Assembly (NCBI RefSeq): GCF_030813695.1
Contig: NZ_JAUSVA010000002.1
Span: forward strand, 9,122,015-9,186,014
DNA from: Kitasatospora herbaricolor
Lineage (GTDB): Bacteria; Actinomycetota; Actinomycetes; Streptomycetales; Streptomycetaceae
Length of the DNA: 64,000 nucleotides
Direction: 5' to 3'
Shown here: positions 46,501 to 53,374 of the stretch, piece after piece
How positions within the stretch are numbered: position 1 is the first letter of the stretch
How the letters are laid out: each line of letters starts with the position of its first letter
Program-made: the position numbers and the translations under genes
Notes under the pieces: generated by a model
The model's database searches: none
The model's input: only the letters and a program-made list of their open reading frames with translations
What the model was told of the DNA's origin: nothing

Positions 46501-47828
46501 CCGCCAAGGGCCGGGGCGAGGCGAACATGATCGACCGGATCGACCGGTACGTGCGGGGCGAGGGCCTGCCCCCCACACCGCAGGAGGTGGTGGGGACCCT
46601 GCTGGACCTCAAGGAGAACAACGCGCTGACCAAGGAGGACGCGGCCGCCGCCAGGGAACACCTGATCAAGAGCCTGCACCGGGCTTTCCCGGACTACCTG
46701 ACGGCGGGCCGCAAGGCCGAGATCGAGGGCCTGCTGCGGATGGACACACCGGTGACGGTGCAGCCGCACACGGACCTGCCACCGACCGTCCAGGCCTTCC
46801 GGCGCTACGGCGCCGACAGCGACCTGGTCGCGGACATCGCCCTCGACCGCCGCGACCCGTCCCTGATCGGCCGGATCATGCTCAGCGAGCAGGCCCGGCC
46901 GGACACCCAGTACCAGACGCAGAACTCGCACGCCGCGTCCTGGTCGTTCATGCGGGCCTCGCTGCTCTCCTTCGAGGGGAAGAGCCCGCAGGTGCTGGAG
47001 GGCTGGCTGGGCGCGCGCTTCGACGAGATGCACGGCATCCAGGACCTGGACGGGCCCACCCGCGCGGTGGTCGACCACGCCCGGCGCGAGCTGGCGGACA
47101 TCGGGAACACCCCGCCCTCGCTGCGCCCGGCCCGGACCAGCGATCTCATCCGGCTCTTCGTGGTCGCCCACCAGAAGCTGCCGCACACCACCTTCGTGGA
47201 CGACTTCCAGCTGGCCCGGGCCACCGCGAGCGGTGAGCTCGACCTCGGGCAGATCGGGACCGACCGTCACCACCGGGTGGTCGCCAGCCACTTCGACGGT
47301 GCGGCGCCGTTCGGCATGGCGGGGGAGCGGCTCGACCGGGCCTACCTGAGCTGGGGGCACCTGGCGGGCACGCTCGGCCCGGTCAACGGGGAGACGATCG
47401 GCCACCTGGCGGAGCGGACCTTCAGCGACAAGAACATGCAGGCGCTGCTGGAGGCCGGCCGGCTCCGGCCGCTGGACTCCGCGCTGGGCGCCAAGTACCT
47501 GTCGGGACTCGGCGCCTGGGAGCGCTCGCTCACCACGGTCTTCGGGGACGACGGGCGTGCCGGGGTCGAGAAGGCCTGGGCCGACTGGCGCGAGGAGTTC
47601 ACGATCGACCGGTTCAACGTGCCGGAGCGGGCGCACCGGGCCCAACTGGAGCAGTGGTTCCAGGAGGTCCAGCAGGCGGACCGCCCCTCCGACGCGGCCG
47701 GCGCGCTGGCGGGGCTCACCGCCTACTACCAAGGGTTGGGCGCCACCACCAGCCGCTCGGAGCAGCAACGCGCACTGCGGACCCTGCTGGAGCGGGCCAA
47801 CGCCGCCGCCGCGGCGGCCACGGGCTGA
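40521..47828 (+). CDS. Giant WXG100-type polymorphic toxin with metallopeptidase and nucleotidyltransferase domains
   Basis: A 2435-residue protein, ATG four bases after the previous stop. Residues 1-290: WXG100-like/CpnT-N-type export domain (MAVELPEPLQWVLLLLAGTR-W...). 293-1002: Pro/Ala/Thr/Ser linker with four RTAPPIPPR repeats. 1003-1385: zinc peptidase with THEFAHTVHQYG (His1225, Glu1226, His1229) and a third ligand Glu1282 in YGSRDELEYFAQVTNAYL, closely echoing anthrax lethal factor (HEFGH...YGRTNEAEFFAEAF). 1425-1640: AbiEii/MNT-like nucleotidyltransferase, with LGGGGGVAALQLHRPVQDLD-MRL (Asp1482, Asp1484) and EDLLGDKLAALAMRKQDAKV. 1847-2435: helical, unassigned, opening GDQVWLTEVLPSNDRPMTRF. 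Domain calls are from motif resemblance. No immunity gene follows directly. Confidence 0.85.
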   Translation: MAVELPEPLQWVLLLLAGTRWPEADEDMLRDMAERWRQGAETLKDAGEAADSALKRALEGQQGVAAEALAKHWAQFTVGKGTEQDPGYFPGLVQACNGMGDMLEAMANSAETAKIQIIAQLGILAFEVATAEAEAPFTAGLSLAEIPVFVGISRTVVQQILKQLLKEALEFAAKQAAQMAAINLMAQSIELMEGHRKSIDMKELGQNALGGAVAGASGHLIGKGLSGAGSKLGLAGAMQTTGGKMVHGAAVGVGADVSTQLITTGHVEGGSLLGSGLSGGAAVGLRAGSANIKGRFNGPPAGPTPHSAPPTGGGAATSTGGKPIGGSLSGAGSGSGSLPGSGAGAGPSGAASAGAASSGPASTGASSGAASAGAGSTGAASSGGAGHGDSTPAFSRPDAATSAYQGPAGGTGTRGTLDGADASSASGAGHTTSGGRSTDTGAGSASAAGSSAGAGGRGAGGLVPFGSDRTATPGPVADHTTGTPATPAAASAPAHVPAQESAPRGTEPAAPRATAPEAAPHQAAPAPSHTPVAESTQSHTPVAESAPAPSHTPATESAPRNAAPENTVHPAEPAPAADRRADTQPSTGGLQRPEPQQTAAADAPTRTTPDAVPRQSAPDPTPVDTGRTAESRTEPTPANHVPTPAPTVTPALHSTPEQAPSATPHEAPAASPSRSETPAAAPSRETSPPPPPTHSTPDHTPNAAPHETPAAASATPPPGHATPSAAPAAHATAAPGGAPTAHGPSQGPSGPAAPHPSAGDHPVPTTREPADTGTSRLDTAGMPPGMSVPTARPAAGDQPSRSTETPSVPPPPPADTSAAAAGTPHGVQGGAAPRSGTPHGPSAAPPPQSTRTAPPIPPRRQAQPSGQQPPVQNPVQHPVQPPASGGGRTAPPIPPRRQAQPSGQQPPVQHPAQHPAQNPTQQPVSNAGRTAPPIPPRAAPSAPGRTAPPIPPRTQAQPSAQHPTANPTSNPAQHPTQNPTQNPNQGNTAGTPGGSGTPHRPLTSQAADQIHQTERNQRQAELDALRQGGSGRVGRTAQEMGREQQFTITRPPEAAQLVRDVPTMSAQERAQTLDALRPEYRRWLAKDPAFVDALRGALPAKEFATTAARLMVDVDSRTAQPVSARAQARAQAERMLQDPDVAARLLKGGAGIVVVPKDVSMTSVNAFHGLRGTTAGGASGGGRGWDDVRGSGGRRAAVTEENLLGESTSVGNATHYADGYSTTTHEFAHTVHQYGLPAPDRATITSSYQSKLNDPNAAWTDGPRQDLHGNPVDNYGSRDELEYFAQVTNAYLGTNHGTDPHTGQQRNNGPAWVRANEPALLPLLERLYGPDPVPGTHAPANPVEATRAENDMYQGLRDFMEGVEHQPAAATPAPAHTPPPAPSHAPPPVPGSAAPTPGTHGTPNPAHPVAPPPPAPTTYPTPDGMTDRETAESEFRLGTAALLEQTVVERLGGSGLGLPPGSLVLGGGGGVAALQLHRPVQDLDMRLSFGGDGIRNPNEVLRFLADEVLTDSQVVPGRRTASTTVTGRFGGLDVSITLAPVRSQEHPMEVVVNGETHNGETVPLKVVASEDLLGDKLAALAMRKQDAKVDVAMLREKRVRDALDVLTLHSKLDPAALDHLRDGRESMRPAIGKLADVVAEVSRHSADRFTPAQLHTLEEISQRLGSEPTARPVREPKGAKPTPEQLAELRAAKEEAKRLKAAAAAAAGNGNANANANANAHASGSTSTTDRGNPANPPTPTPPANPANPPHPTPSTDSRTTSAPPPPPPPPPAFTTGPVSRGLHPTQAPPPPPPAPTVNRNDAPMDTDMGSRTPSPALDEDMGVHSQSSEPGPVQPATVPPRRPLPVAVQTGFTGDPRFPLRGDQVWLTEVLPSNDRPMTRFGSDQRSHTVPWVLTRRAAEGLANRTADSVWNELVSDIKEFQNYPPLPKGAAAAEHQTVVARWNDIMGRLGELPEHPPADLPLQEWHRSLGDLVSGYIELSQITSFASFADGAAKGRGEANMIDRIDRYVRGEGLPPTPQEVVGTLLDLKENNALTKEDAAAAREHLIKSLHRAFPDYLTAGRKAEIEGLLRMDTPVTVQPHTDLPPTVQAFRRYGADSDLVADIALDRRDPSLIGRIMLSEQARPDTQYQTQNSHAASWSFMRASLLSFEGKSPQVLEGWLGARFDEMHGIQDLDGPTRAVVDHARRELADIGNTPPSLRPARTSDLIRLFVVAHQKLPHTTFVDDFQLARATASGELDLGQIGTDRHHRVVASHFDGAAPFGMAGERLDRAYLSWGHLAGTLGPVNGETIGHLAERTFSDKNMQALLEAGRLRPLDSALGAKYLSGLGAWERSLTTVFGDDGRAGVEKAWADWREEFTIDRFNVPERAHRAQLEQWFQEVQQADRPSDAAGALAGLTAYYQGLGATTSRSEQQRALRTLLERANAAAAAATG
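43071..43379. repeat. In-frame RTAPPIPPR repeats in the toxin linker
   Basis: Copies start at 43071, 43182, 43305 and 43353. The first two share about 66 bp almost identically (RTAPPIPPRRQAQPSGQQPP); the others keep only the RTAPPIPPR core. The peptide is a PxxP-type proline motif. Confidence 0.85.
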
Positions 47829-47833
47829 ACATG

Positions 47834-47876
47834 CCGCGCCGCCCGGGCCTGCGTCCTGCACGCCCTGGCGGCGCGG
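47834..47876 (+). terminator. Hairpin directly after the giant toxin gene
   Basis: Arms CCGCGCCGCC (47834-47843) and GGCGGCGCGG (47867-47876), perfect 10 bp with a 23-nt loop, five bases past the stop codon. Confidence 0.4.
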
Positions 47877-47946
47877 CGGGTCGAGGAGCCGCCGGGGCCG
47901 GCGCGCGCACGGGCACCGGCACCGGCACCGGCGCGCACTGCGGCGT

Positions 47947-47985
47947 CGTCCGGGAGCGGACCGGACACCGTGCCGCTCCCGGACG
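47947..47985. terminator. Bidirectional terminator
   Basis: Perfect 13-bp arms CGTCCGGGAGCGG (47947-47959) and CCGCTCCCGGACG (47973-47985), 13-nt loop, between the convergent toxin and membrane protein genes and touching the latter's stop. It is preceded by a short (CACCGG)n run near 47908. Confidence 0.65.
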
Positions 47986-48948
47986 TCAGGGGGACGGCCG
48001 GGAGCGGCCTTCGGCGGCGGTCGACGACAGCAGGCCGCCCGGGCCGGGGCCGGCGGCGCCGGACGGGGAAGGAGGACCGGGGAGCGCCCCGGTTGTCGCC
48101 CGGACGGGCGAGTCGTCGGGTGCGGGCTCCTCCGGGTGCGCGGCGCGGGCCGTCCGCCGTGCCGCGACGGTGCCCTGCAACCGTCCGACGCCCAGCTGGA
48201 GGGCGAGCGTGCAGACGACGGCGATGCCGAACGCGGCCGCGCCGTCCAGGGGCCCGGTGAGCACGGCCACCAGGTAGCAGAAGGCGGCGAAGCCCACCAG
48301 ACCGCGCAGCACGCCGCGCAGGGTCGCCTCCGCGACCGCCGCTCCGCCCTGGGCGAGCGCGAAGGTCGCCACCACGCTGGTGCCGATCGGGAAGGGCGCG
48401 AGCACGCCCGTCAGGTCGGGGCCGAGGTGTGAGGCGGCCGTGGTCAGCGCGGTGACCAGGAGCGCGGTCGCCGTCCCGCGGGCCGGCAGGTCCCACCGTG
48501 GGGGCGGCGGCGCCTTCGGCACCTCACCCGCGCGGGCCCGGCCGAGGGCCTTCGCGCCGCAGGCGGTCGCGGCCAGGGAGAGGCCCAGCGCGAGGACGGG
48601 CGACACCGACAGCCGGCTCAGCACGAGGTCCGCGGCCAGGCAGACCGTCCAGGCCAGGACGAGTGTGACCGCCCAGTGTCCGGCCCGTGCCGTCCGGGCG
48701 AGCAGGGCGAAGACCACCGCGAACAGGGCCAGCGAGACCAGCCCCAGCAGCGAGGCCCCGGCGGCCCGCGCGGCGAAATCCCGGCCGTGTTCCAGCCAGG
48801 TGATGAACAGGATCGGCCCCGCCACGATCGGCAGGGCCACCAGCGTGCCCGCCAGCGTCGGCCCCCAGCGGCGCCCGGCCAAGGAGGAGGCGACCACCAG
48901 CGCGGGGGCGAGGAGCAACTTGAGGATCAACATCGACACCGGCGTCAT
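47986..48948 (-). CDS. Multi-pass membrane protein of unknown function
   Basis: A 320-residue hydrophobic protein with eight or nine predicted membrane segments: LILKLLLAPALVVASSLAG, TLAGTLVALPIVAGPILFIT, LGLVSLALFAVVFALLA, AVTLVLAWTVCLAADLVLS, LALGLSLAATACGAKALG, ATALLVTALTTAASHLG, VLAPFPIGTSVVATFALAQ and LVGFAAFCYLVAVLTG. The two 'LALPI/APFPIGTS' proline loops in equivalent places hint at an internal duplication. C-terminal 70 residues are Pro/Ser-rich and soluble. Convergent with the toxin gene; no evidence that it is an immunity protein, though its position would allow it. Confidence 0.75.
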   Translation of the reverse strand: MTPVSMLILKLLLAPALVVASSLAGRRWGPTLAGTLVALPIVAGPILFITWLEHGRDFAARAAGASLLGLVSLALFAVVFALLARTARAGHWAVTLVLAWTVCLAADLVLSRLSVSPVLALGLSLAATACGAKALGRARAGEVPKAPPPPRWDLPARGTATALLVTALTTAASHLGPDLTGVLAPFPIGTSVVATFALAQGGAAVAEATLRGVLRGLVGFAAFCYLVAVLTGPLDGAAAFGIAVVCTLALQLGVGRLQGTVAARRTARAAHPEEPAPDDSPVRATTGALPGPPSPSGAAGPGPGGLLSSTAAEGRSRPSP

Positions 48949-49121
48949 CCTGGCACATGCCTGCGCGGGGCCGGCCGCCGCCGGCCGACCCGGCGGCGAG
49001 GGCCGGGATGCCGCCTGGCACCGTCCCCCTGGGAGCGGCCCCCGTGCAGGTGGCGGCGTGCCCGGGTGCCAGGCCCGCGCTGACGGCCGACCGGGAGGCG
49101 TCCCGTCCGGTGCGCCCCCGT

Positions 49122-49610
49122 TCAGCGCCCGGCCGGCGCCGGGCGCAGCGGGCGGACGGCAACCCCGACCACCTGCTCCCGCGTCACGTAGCCGAAGTGC
49201 CGGGAGTCGACACTGCGGGGCCCGTTGTCGCCGAGGACCAGGAAGCGGTCCGGCGGCACCGTCGAGCCCGGCGGGCAGCGCAGGGCGGCGGCCAGGGCGG
49301 CGGGGACGAGGTCACCGGGGGCGGCCGCGATCCGTTTGATCAGCAACTGGGCGGGGCCCACCGGGCGCTCGTCCGGTGCGGGCAGGCTCCCCGCCCGTGC
49401 GGCTCCCAGCACGACCGGCGGAGCCGCCCGTGGCCCGAGGACGACGACCTGGCCCCGGTGCAGCCGACGGGCGCGACGGCGCACCACGAGCACCCGGTCA
49501 CCGTCGCGCAGGCCCGGCTCCATGCTGGGGCCGGTCACCGTGACGGCGAGCACCCGGCCGCGCAGGACGCGGTGGATCCACCGGACGAGCCGTACGGACC
49601 TCACGTCCAC
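49122..49610 (-). CDS. S26 family signal peptidase without clear membrane anchor
   Basis: A 162-residue serine protease of the type I signal peptidase/LexA-like fold. Catalytic Ser29 in VTVTGPSMEPGLRDGDRVLV and Lys92 in LLIKRIAAAPGDLVPA; the last conserved box is FLVLGDNGPRSVDSRHFGYV. Oddly, the usual N-terminal transmembrane anchor is missing or weak (residues 1-26 are Arg-rich). Its GTG overlaps the stop of the ABC exporter by ten bases (GTGGACGTGA), so it is translationally coupled to it. Likely job: removal of the leader of the Cys-rich peptide encoded at the head of this operon. Confidence 0.9.
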   Translation of the reverse strand: MDVRSVRLVRWIHRVLRGRVLAVTVTGPSMEPGLRDGDRVLVVRRRARRLHRGQVVVLGPRAAPPVVLGAARAGSLPAPDERPVGPAQLLIKRIAAAPGDLVPAALAAALRCPPGSTVPPDRFLVLGDNGPRSVDSRHFGYVTREQVVGVAVRPLRPAPAGR

Positions 49611-51574
49611 CCGTCCCTGCCGGTGCCCGCGTCCGCACTCGCGCCTGCGGCGCTCGGCACCGCTGCGTCACCGCCGGTCTCCTCGGCGGCCCCGTACCCG
49701 CCGGCCTGGAGGGCGAACAGGCGGGCGTACGAGCCGCCGCGGCGGACGAGCTCCCGGTGCGGGCCCGTCTCGGTGATCCGGCCGTCCTCCAGGACGGCGA
49801 TGGTGTCCGCCTCCCGCAGAGCGCTCAGCCGGTGCGAGATGAGCAGCCCGGCGCGGCCCGCCCGGTGGTCGCGCAGGCGCTGATGGACGCTGTGCTCGGC
49901 CTCCGGGTCCAGGCCGGAGCTCGGCTCGTCCAGGATCAGCAGGTCGGCGTCGGAGCGGACCAGGGAGCGGGCCAGGGCCAGCCGCTGCCACTGGCCGCCG
50001 GAGAGCACCAGGCCCGTGCCGGCGTCCTCCTTGTCCTGCTCGCTGAAGAAGATCCGGCTGAGCAGGGTGTCGTAGCCGTGCGGCAGGCCGGTGAGCTTGT
50101 CGTGGACGCCCGCCAGTTCGGCGGCCTGCTCGACCCGGCGGCCGGGGTCCGTCAGGGCGGTGAGATCGCCGAGGGCGATGTTCTCGCGGGCGGTGAGGTC
50201 GTACTCCATGTAGTCCTGGAAGGTCGCCCCGAGCCGCCGGCGCAGCTCGCGCGGGCAGAGTTCGCGCAGGTCGACGCCGTCCCAGAGGATCTGCCCGCGG
50301 GTCGGGTCGTAGAACCGGCAGAGCAGCTTCACCAGGGTGGACTTGCCGGCGCCGTTGAGGCCGGCCAGGCCCACCGACCGCCCCGCGGGGATCACCAGGT
50401 CGACGCCCCGCAGGATCCAGGGCTGCCGGTCGCCGTAGCGGAACCAGACGTCGCGCAGCTCCACCGCGTCGCGCAGCGGCGGTACGGGCCGCGGCTGCGC
50501 GGGCGCCGGGAGATCCGCCGGAGCGCCGGTCACCGAGATGAAGTGACGGAACATCAGGGCAGACTGGTGGGCGCGGGCCAGTTCGAGGGCCAGGGCGGCG
50601 AGCGCCCCCTGCACCGCCGGCAGCGCGGCCACCAGGACGGTCACGTCCCCGAGGCCGATCCGCCCGGAGCCGGCCGCGGCCACCGCCCACAGCAGTCCTG
50701 CGCCGGCAGCCACGGCCGACAGCAGGGCGAGTCCGGCCTGGACGCCGAGCTCCTGCCGGTCCAGCCGTTGCCTGGCGGCGTCGGCGGTCCGGCGCTCGGT
50801 GATCATCCGCTCCCGCAGGTGACGGCCGACGCCGAACAGCCTGATCTCCTTGGCGGCCTGGAGGTTCGTCAGCAGCGCCGCGTAGAACAGCTCGCGGCGC
50901 TCCGCCGGCCCGACCGTCCAGGTCAGCTCCGCCCGGCGGCGGCTGAGCGCCAACTCTGCGCAGAGGACCGGCAGTCCGGAGGCGAGGACGGCCACGGCCG
51001 TCCAGGGGCCGAGCAGGGCGAGCGTCCCGAGGAACCCGGTGAGGGTCACCAGGGCACCGACCAGCCCGATCCCGCTGCCCGCCACGTCCACCGGGGCGGA
51101 CCCGCCGAACTGCTGGGCCAGCCGGAGCCGGTCGAGGAAGCGCGGGTCCTCCAAGCGGCTCAGGCCCACGAACCGGTCGACGGCGGTGTGCAGTTCGAGC
51201 TGGGCCCGGAGCCCCACCGCCCGCCGTAGCTGCGCCTGCAGGTACTGCAGCAGTTGGGGGACCACCGCGACGGTGACCCCGCAGGCCACCAGCAGCAGGG
51301 CCAAGGTCGTGAAGGCGCCGGGGCCGGAACCGGAGGCGGACCCCGACGAGGCCCCGGCCCCGGCGCCGGTCCCGACGGTTGCCACCAGGCGGTCGAGCAC
51401 CCCGCGCAGGATCCAGGCCGCGGCCACCGGCACCGCGGAGGCGGTGAGGGCCAGCAGCAGCCAGGCGGTCAGGCCGGCGGGCGCGGCCCGGCCTACCAGA
51501 CGGACCGCTGCGGCCAGCACGCGTGGCGTGCCCCGGGTGCCGTCGTCCGCACCGGGTGCGTCCGGCCCGCTCAC
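49601..51574 (-). CDS. ABC exporter (fused membrane and ATPase domains)
   Basis: A 657-residue half-size exporter. Residues ~25-330 are a type-I exporter membrane domain (six segments, including AGLTAWLLLALTASAVPVAA and TTLALLLVACGVTVAVV). The ATPase (~370-620) has Walker A GLAGLNGAGKSTLVKLL, Q-loop ATFQDYMEYDLT, signature LVLSGGQWQRLALARSL, Walker B DLLILDEPSSGLDPE and the H-loop GLLISHRLSA. There is no N-terminal C39 peptidase domain; the separate S26 peptidase may replace it. The GTG start overlaps the redoxin stop (GTGA). It probably exports the Cys-rich peptide. Confidence 0.92.
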   Translation of the reverse strand: MSGPDAPGADDGTRGTPRVLAAAVRLVGRAAPAGLTAWLLLALTASAVPVAAAWILRGVLDRLVATVGTGAGAGASSGSASGSGPGAFTTLALLLVACGVTVAVVPQLLQYLQAQLRRAVGLRAQLELHTAVDRFVGLSRLEDPRFLDRLRLAQQFGGSAPVDVAGSGIGLVGALVTLTGFLGTLALLGPWTAVAVLASGLPVLCAELALSRRRAELTWTVGPAERRELFYAALLTNLQAAKEIRLFGVGRHLRERMITERRTADAARQRLDRQELGVQAGLALLSAVAAGAGLLWAVAAAGSGRIGLGDVTVLVAALPAVQGALAALALELARAHQSALMFRHFISVTGAPADLPAPAQPRPVPPLRDAVELRDVWFRYGDRQPWILRGVDLVIPAGRSVGLAGLNGAGKSTLVKLLCRFYDPTRGQILWDGVDLRELCPRELRRRLGATFQDYMEYDLTARENIALGDLTALTDPGRRVEQAAELAGVHDKLTGLPHGYDTLLSRIFFSEQDKEDAGTGLVLSGGQWQRLALARSLVRSDADLLILDEPSSGLDPEAEHSVHQRLRDHRAGRAGLLISHRLSALREADTIAVLEDGRITETGPHRELVRRGGSYARLFALQAGGYGAAEETGGDAAVPSAAGASADAGTGRDGWT

Positions 51575-52128
51575 GAGGCCACCGCGACGGCCGCACGCGG
51601 CCACACCGCGGTCTCCGCCACCAGCAGCCGCCCGTCGGCCGCCCGTGCGACGCGCACCGACGCGGGGAACGCGCGGACGCCGAACGCCGTGCCGACCGGC
51701 CCGTCCAAGGCCTCGTGGACGGTGCGCACCACGGGTGTGAGGGCGGCCAGCATCGGCCGGGACTCCTCGGCGTCCCCGACCACCACGGCGAGGATCCGGC
51801 CCTCCGCGTCCGGCTGGTCCGCCGCATGCGCGACGAACCCGGGGAGCTTCTCCTGGCAGGGCGGGCAGGAGGGTGAGAAGAACGCGACGAGAGTCCCGTC
51901 GGCCAGGTCCTGGTCCGTGACCGGACCGCCGCTGCCCGTCGCACGGAAGGATCCGATCCGGCCGCCCACCGGCGCCACGAGCGGGTCGGACGGCCCGGTC
52001 ACCGGCCCGCCTGCGTTCGCCAGGCGCTCGGAGTGCTCGCGCAGCCGGCGCACGACGCCGATCACGACCACGAGGTTGATCAGGGACAGCGCGCCGACTC
52101 CGGCGACGGCAACGGCGAGAAGGGTCAT
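51571..52128 (-). CDS. Membrane-anchored thioredoxin-fold redoxin (MauD/TlpA-like)
   Basis: A 185-residue protein with an N-terminal membrane anchor (LLAVAVAGVGALSLINLVVVIGVV) and an extracytoplasmic thioredoxin domain. Active site SPSCPPCQEKLPGF with Cys88 and Cys91 after GTLVAFF; cis-Pro region in VGTAFGVRAFPASVRVARA. The TDQDLADGTLVAFFSPSCPPC segment resembles MauD. Together with the preceding MauE-like protein it should form or reshuffle disulfides in an exported substrate. ATG at 52128 follows AAAGGAAC; its ATGA overlaps the MauE stop. Confidence 0.9.
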   Translation of the reverse strand: MTLLAVAVAGVGALSLINLVVVIGVVRRLREHSERLANAGGPVTGPSDPLVAPVGGRIGSFRATGSGGPVTDQDLADGTLVAFFSPSCPPCQEKLPGFVAHAADQPDAEGRILAVVVGDAEESRPMLAALTPVVRTVHEALDGPVGTAFGVRAFPASVRVARAADGRLLVAETAVWPRAAVAVAS

Positions 52129-52778
52129 GGGGTTTGTTCCTTTCGGGGCAACGGCCGGAAGAGCCCGACGAGGTCGTCCAGCGCGGAGGCGAGCAGGCCG
52201 AGGACGCCGCCCGCCAGCCAGGCGGCGAAGGTCACGGCCGGACCGCCGTGTGCCGGCCCGGCCGTCGCCGGAGTGGACGCCAGCGGCCCGGAGGCCACCA
52301 GGCCGGCCAGTGCGACGGCGAGCAGTGCGGCGTTGCGTACGGCGTGGACGGCGCCCAGCGGCGTCGTCGACCGCCCGAAGCAGCGGCACGGGGTGCCGCT
52401 CCCGCGACGGGCGGCCGCGAGGGCGAGCAGGGTGAACGGGGCGAGCAGGGCCGTGGCCAGGGCGAGGCCGACGGGGACGGTGGCCGGCACGGCGAGTGCC
52501 AGCACGACGGCGGCCTCCGCGGCCACGACCGCGCCGGCCACCACGGAGGCGCCGGCCGAGCCGGCGGGCGCCGGGGCGTTGGGCACCTGGACGTTGGACA
52601 CCTGGACGGCGGGCATCCGGACGGCCGGCGGCCGGGCCCGGACGGCGACGAGCGGCAGCAGCGCGCGGACCGACGCGGTGAACTCCGCGTAGCCGCGCCG
52701 GCTGCGGACCTTCCCGTGCACGGACAGGACGAAGACCAGCAGCAGACAGCCCTGGCCCACCCGGACGACGATCTCCAC
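52125..52778 (-). CDS. MauE/DoxX-like redox-associated membrane protein
   Basis: A 217-residue membrane protein of the MauE family. Opening helix VRVGQGCLLLVFVLSVHGKV-RSRRGYAEFTASV is typical; a further four or five hydrophobic stretches follow. Cysteines in GTPCRCFGRS match the conserved MauE CRCFG motif thought to pass electrons to the partner redoxin. An Ala/Val/Pro-rich loop interrupts the first half. GTG at 52778 has GAGGAGGAG about 12 bases upstream. The stop overlaps the redoxin start (ATGA). Confidence 0.88.
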   Translation of the reverse strand: MEIVVRVGQGCLLLVFVLSVHGKVRSRRGYAEFTASVRALLPLVAVRARPPAVRMPAVQVSNVQVPNAPAPAGSAGASVVAGAVVAAEAAVVLALAVPATVPVGLALATALLAPFTLLALAAARRGSGTPCRCFGRSTTPLGAVHAVRNAALLAVALAGLVASGPLASTPATAGPAHGGPAVTFAAWLAGGVLGLLASALDDLVGLFRPLPRKEQTP

Positions 52779-52918
52779 GACGGACGTACTCCTCCTCGGC
52801 GCAACCGCCTCGGCGACGCGGTCGCCGGGCGAAGGGTCGTGCCCCGGTGGGGTGCGGTGCCCGCGCACCCCACCGGGATCACCGGCCGGTCAGCGAACCG
52901 CACCGGCCGGCACGGTGG

Positions 52919-53134
52919 TCAACAACCGCAGCGCATGCCCTTGTAGGTGCGGGTGCCGTCCGGGCAGACCAGGTAGGTGAAGGTGGCCATGTTCCCGCTG
53001 TAGCCGCAGAAGGCGGTGCCGGTGTTGCGGACGCAGACGGTCTCGGTCCAGCACTCGGTCGCCGCGGCGGCCTCGGCCTTCGGGACGAGCCGGTCGACCA
53101 GGGTGTCGGAAAGGTTCTGGAGCCACTGACGCAT
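52919..53134 (-). CDS. Cys-rich exported peptide precursor (71 aa)
   Basis: Heads the minus-strand operon. Leader MRQWLQNLSDTLVDRLVPKA is amphipathic rather than hydrophobic, followed by EAAAAT, a plausible AxA-type cleavage site, and then a ~47-residue core with six cysteines: ECWTETVC, TAFCGYSG, TYLVCPDG and the terminal RCGC. Six Cys would give three disulfides. The next genes encode MauE, a redoxin, an ABC exporter and an S26 peptidase, all fitting oxidation, export and trimming. GGGAG lies six bases before the ATG; a second in-frame start (MGAAMRQ) is at 53146. I do not recognise a named family; a RiPP-like bacteriocin or signalling peptide is inference. Confidence 0.78.
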   Translation of the reverse strand: MRQWLQNLSDTLVDRLVPKAEAAAATECWTETVCVRNTGTAFCGYSGNMATFTYLVCPDGTRTYKGMRCGC

Positions 53135-53152
53135 GGCTGCTCCCATCTCTTG

Positions 53153-53210
53153 TCGGAACGCTTCGGAACAGGTTCGGAAGCGGTTGGGGACGGCTCGGAA
53201 CGCTCGGGAA
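53153..53210. promoter_or_regulatory. SARP-type direct repeats between the peptide gene and the regulator
   Basis: TCGGAA occurs at 53153, 53163, 53174 and 53195, plus TCGGGAA at 53204: spacings 10, 11, 21 and 9 bp, near the one-turn period of SARP binding sites. They lie between the divergent peptide and SARP genes. On the peptide side they end only ~19 nt before the start codon, which is unusually close. Confidence 0.55.
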
Positions 53211-53295
53211 AGGTTCCGAACGGGTCTGGTGGTGCCTGCCGCTGTCCCCGAGGGCACATCGGTGCAAGCGGCAGGGCAACACTGCGGGGCCGCCC

Positions 53296-53323
53296 TTGCC
53301 GAAACCTTGATCAAACCTAGAAT
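53296..53323 (+). promoter_or_regulatory. Candidate promoter of the SARP gene
   Basis: TTGCCG (53296-53301) and TAGAAT (53318-53323) with a 16-nt spacer, containing the palindrome TTGATCAA (53308-53315) inside the spacer. The start codon follows about 50 nt later. Confidence 0.5.
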
Positions 53324-53374
53324 CGCCTGGTGGGACGGCACGGGCCGGGACACGGCGGCACTGCAGGGCTCAGG

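Noticed and set aside
40281..47861. 2526-residue minus-strand open frame opposite the giant toxin
   Set aside because: Arg/Gly/Val low-complexity shadow of the toxin frame; the plus frame has recognisable domains and correct starts.
51254..52435. Plus-strand frames across the MauE/redoxin/ABC genes
   Set aside because: Antisense shadows; the minus-strand genes have Walker, CPPC and CRCFG motifs and coupled starts.
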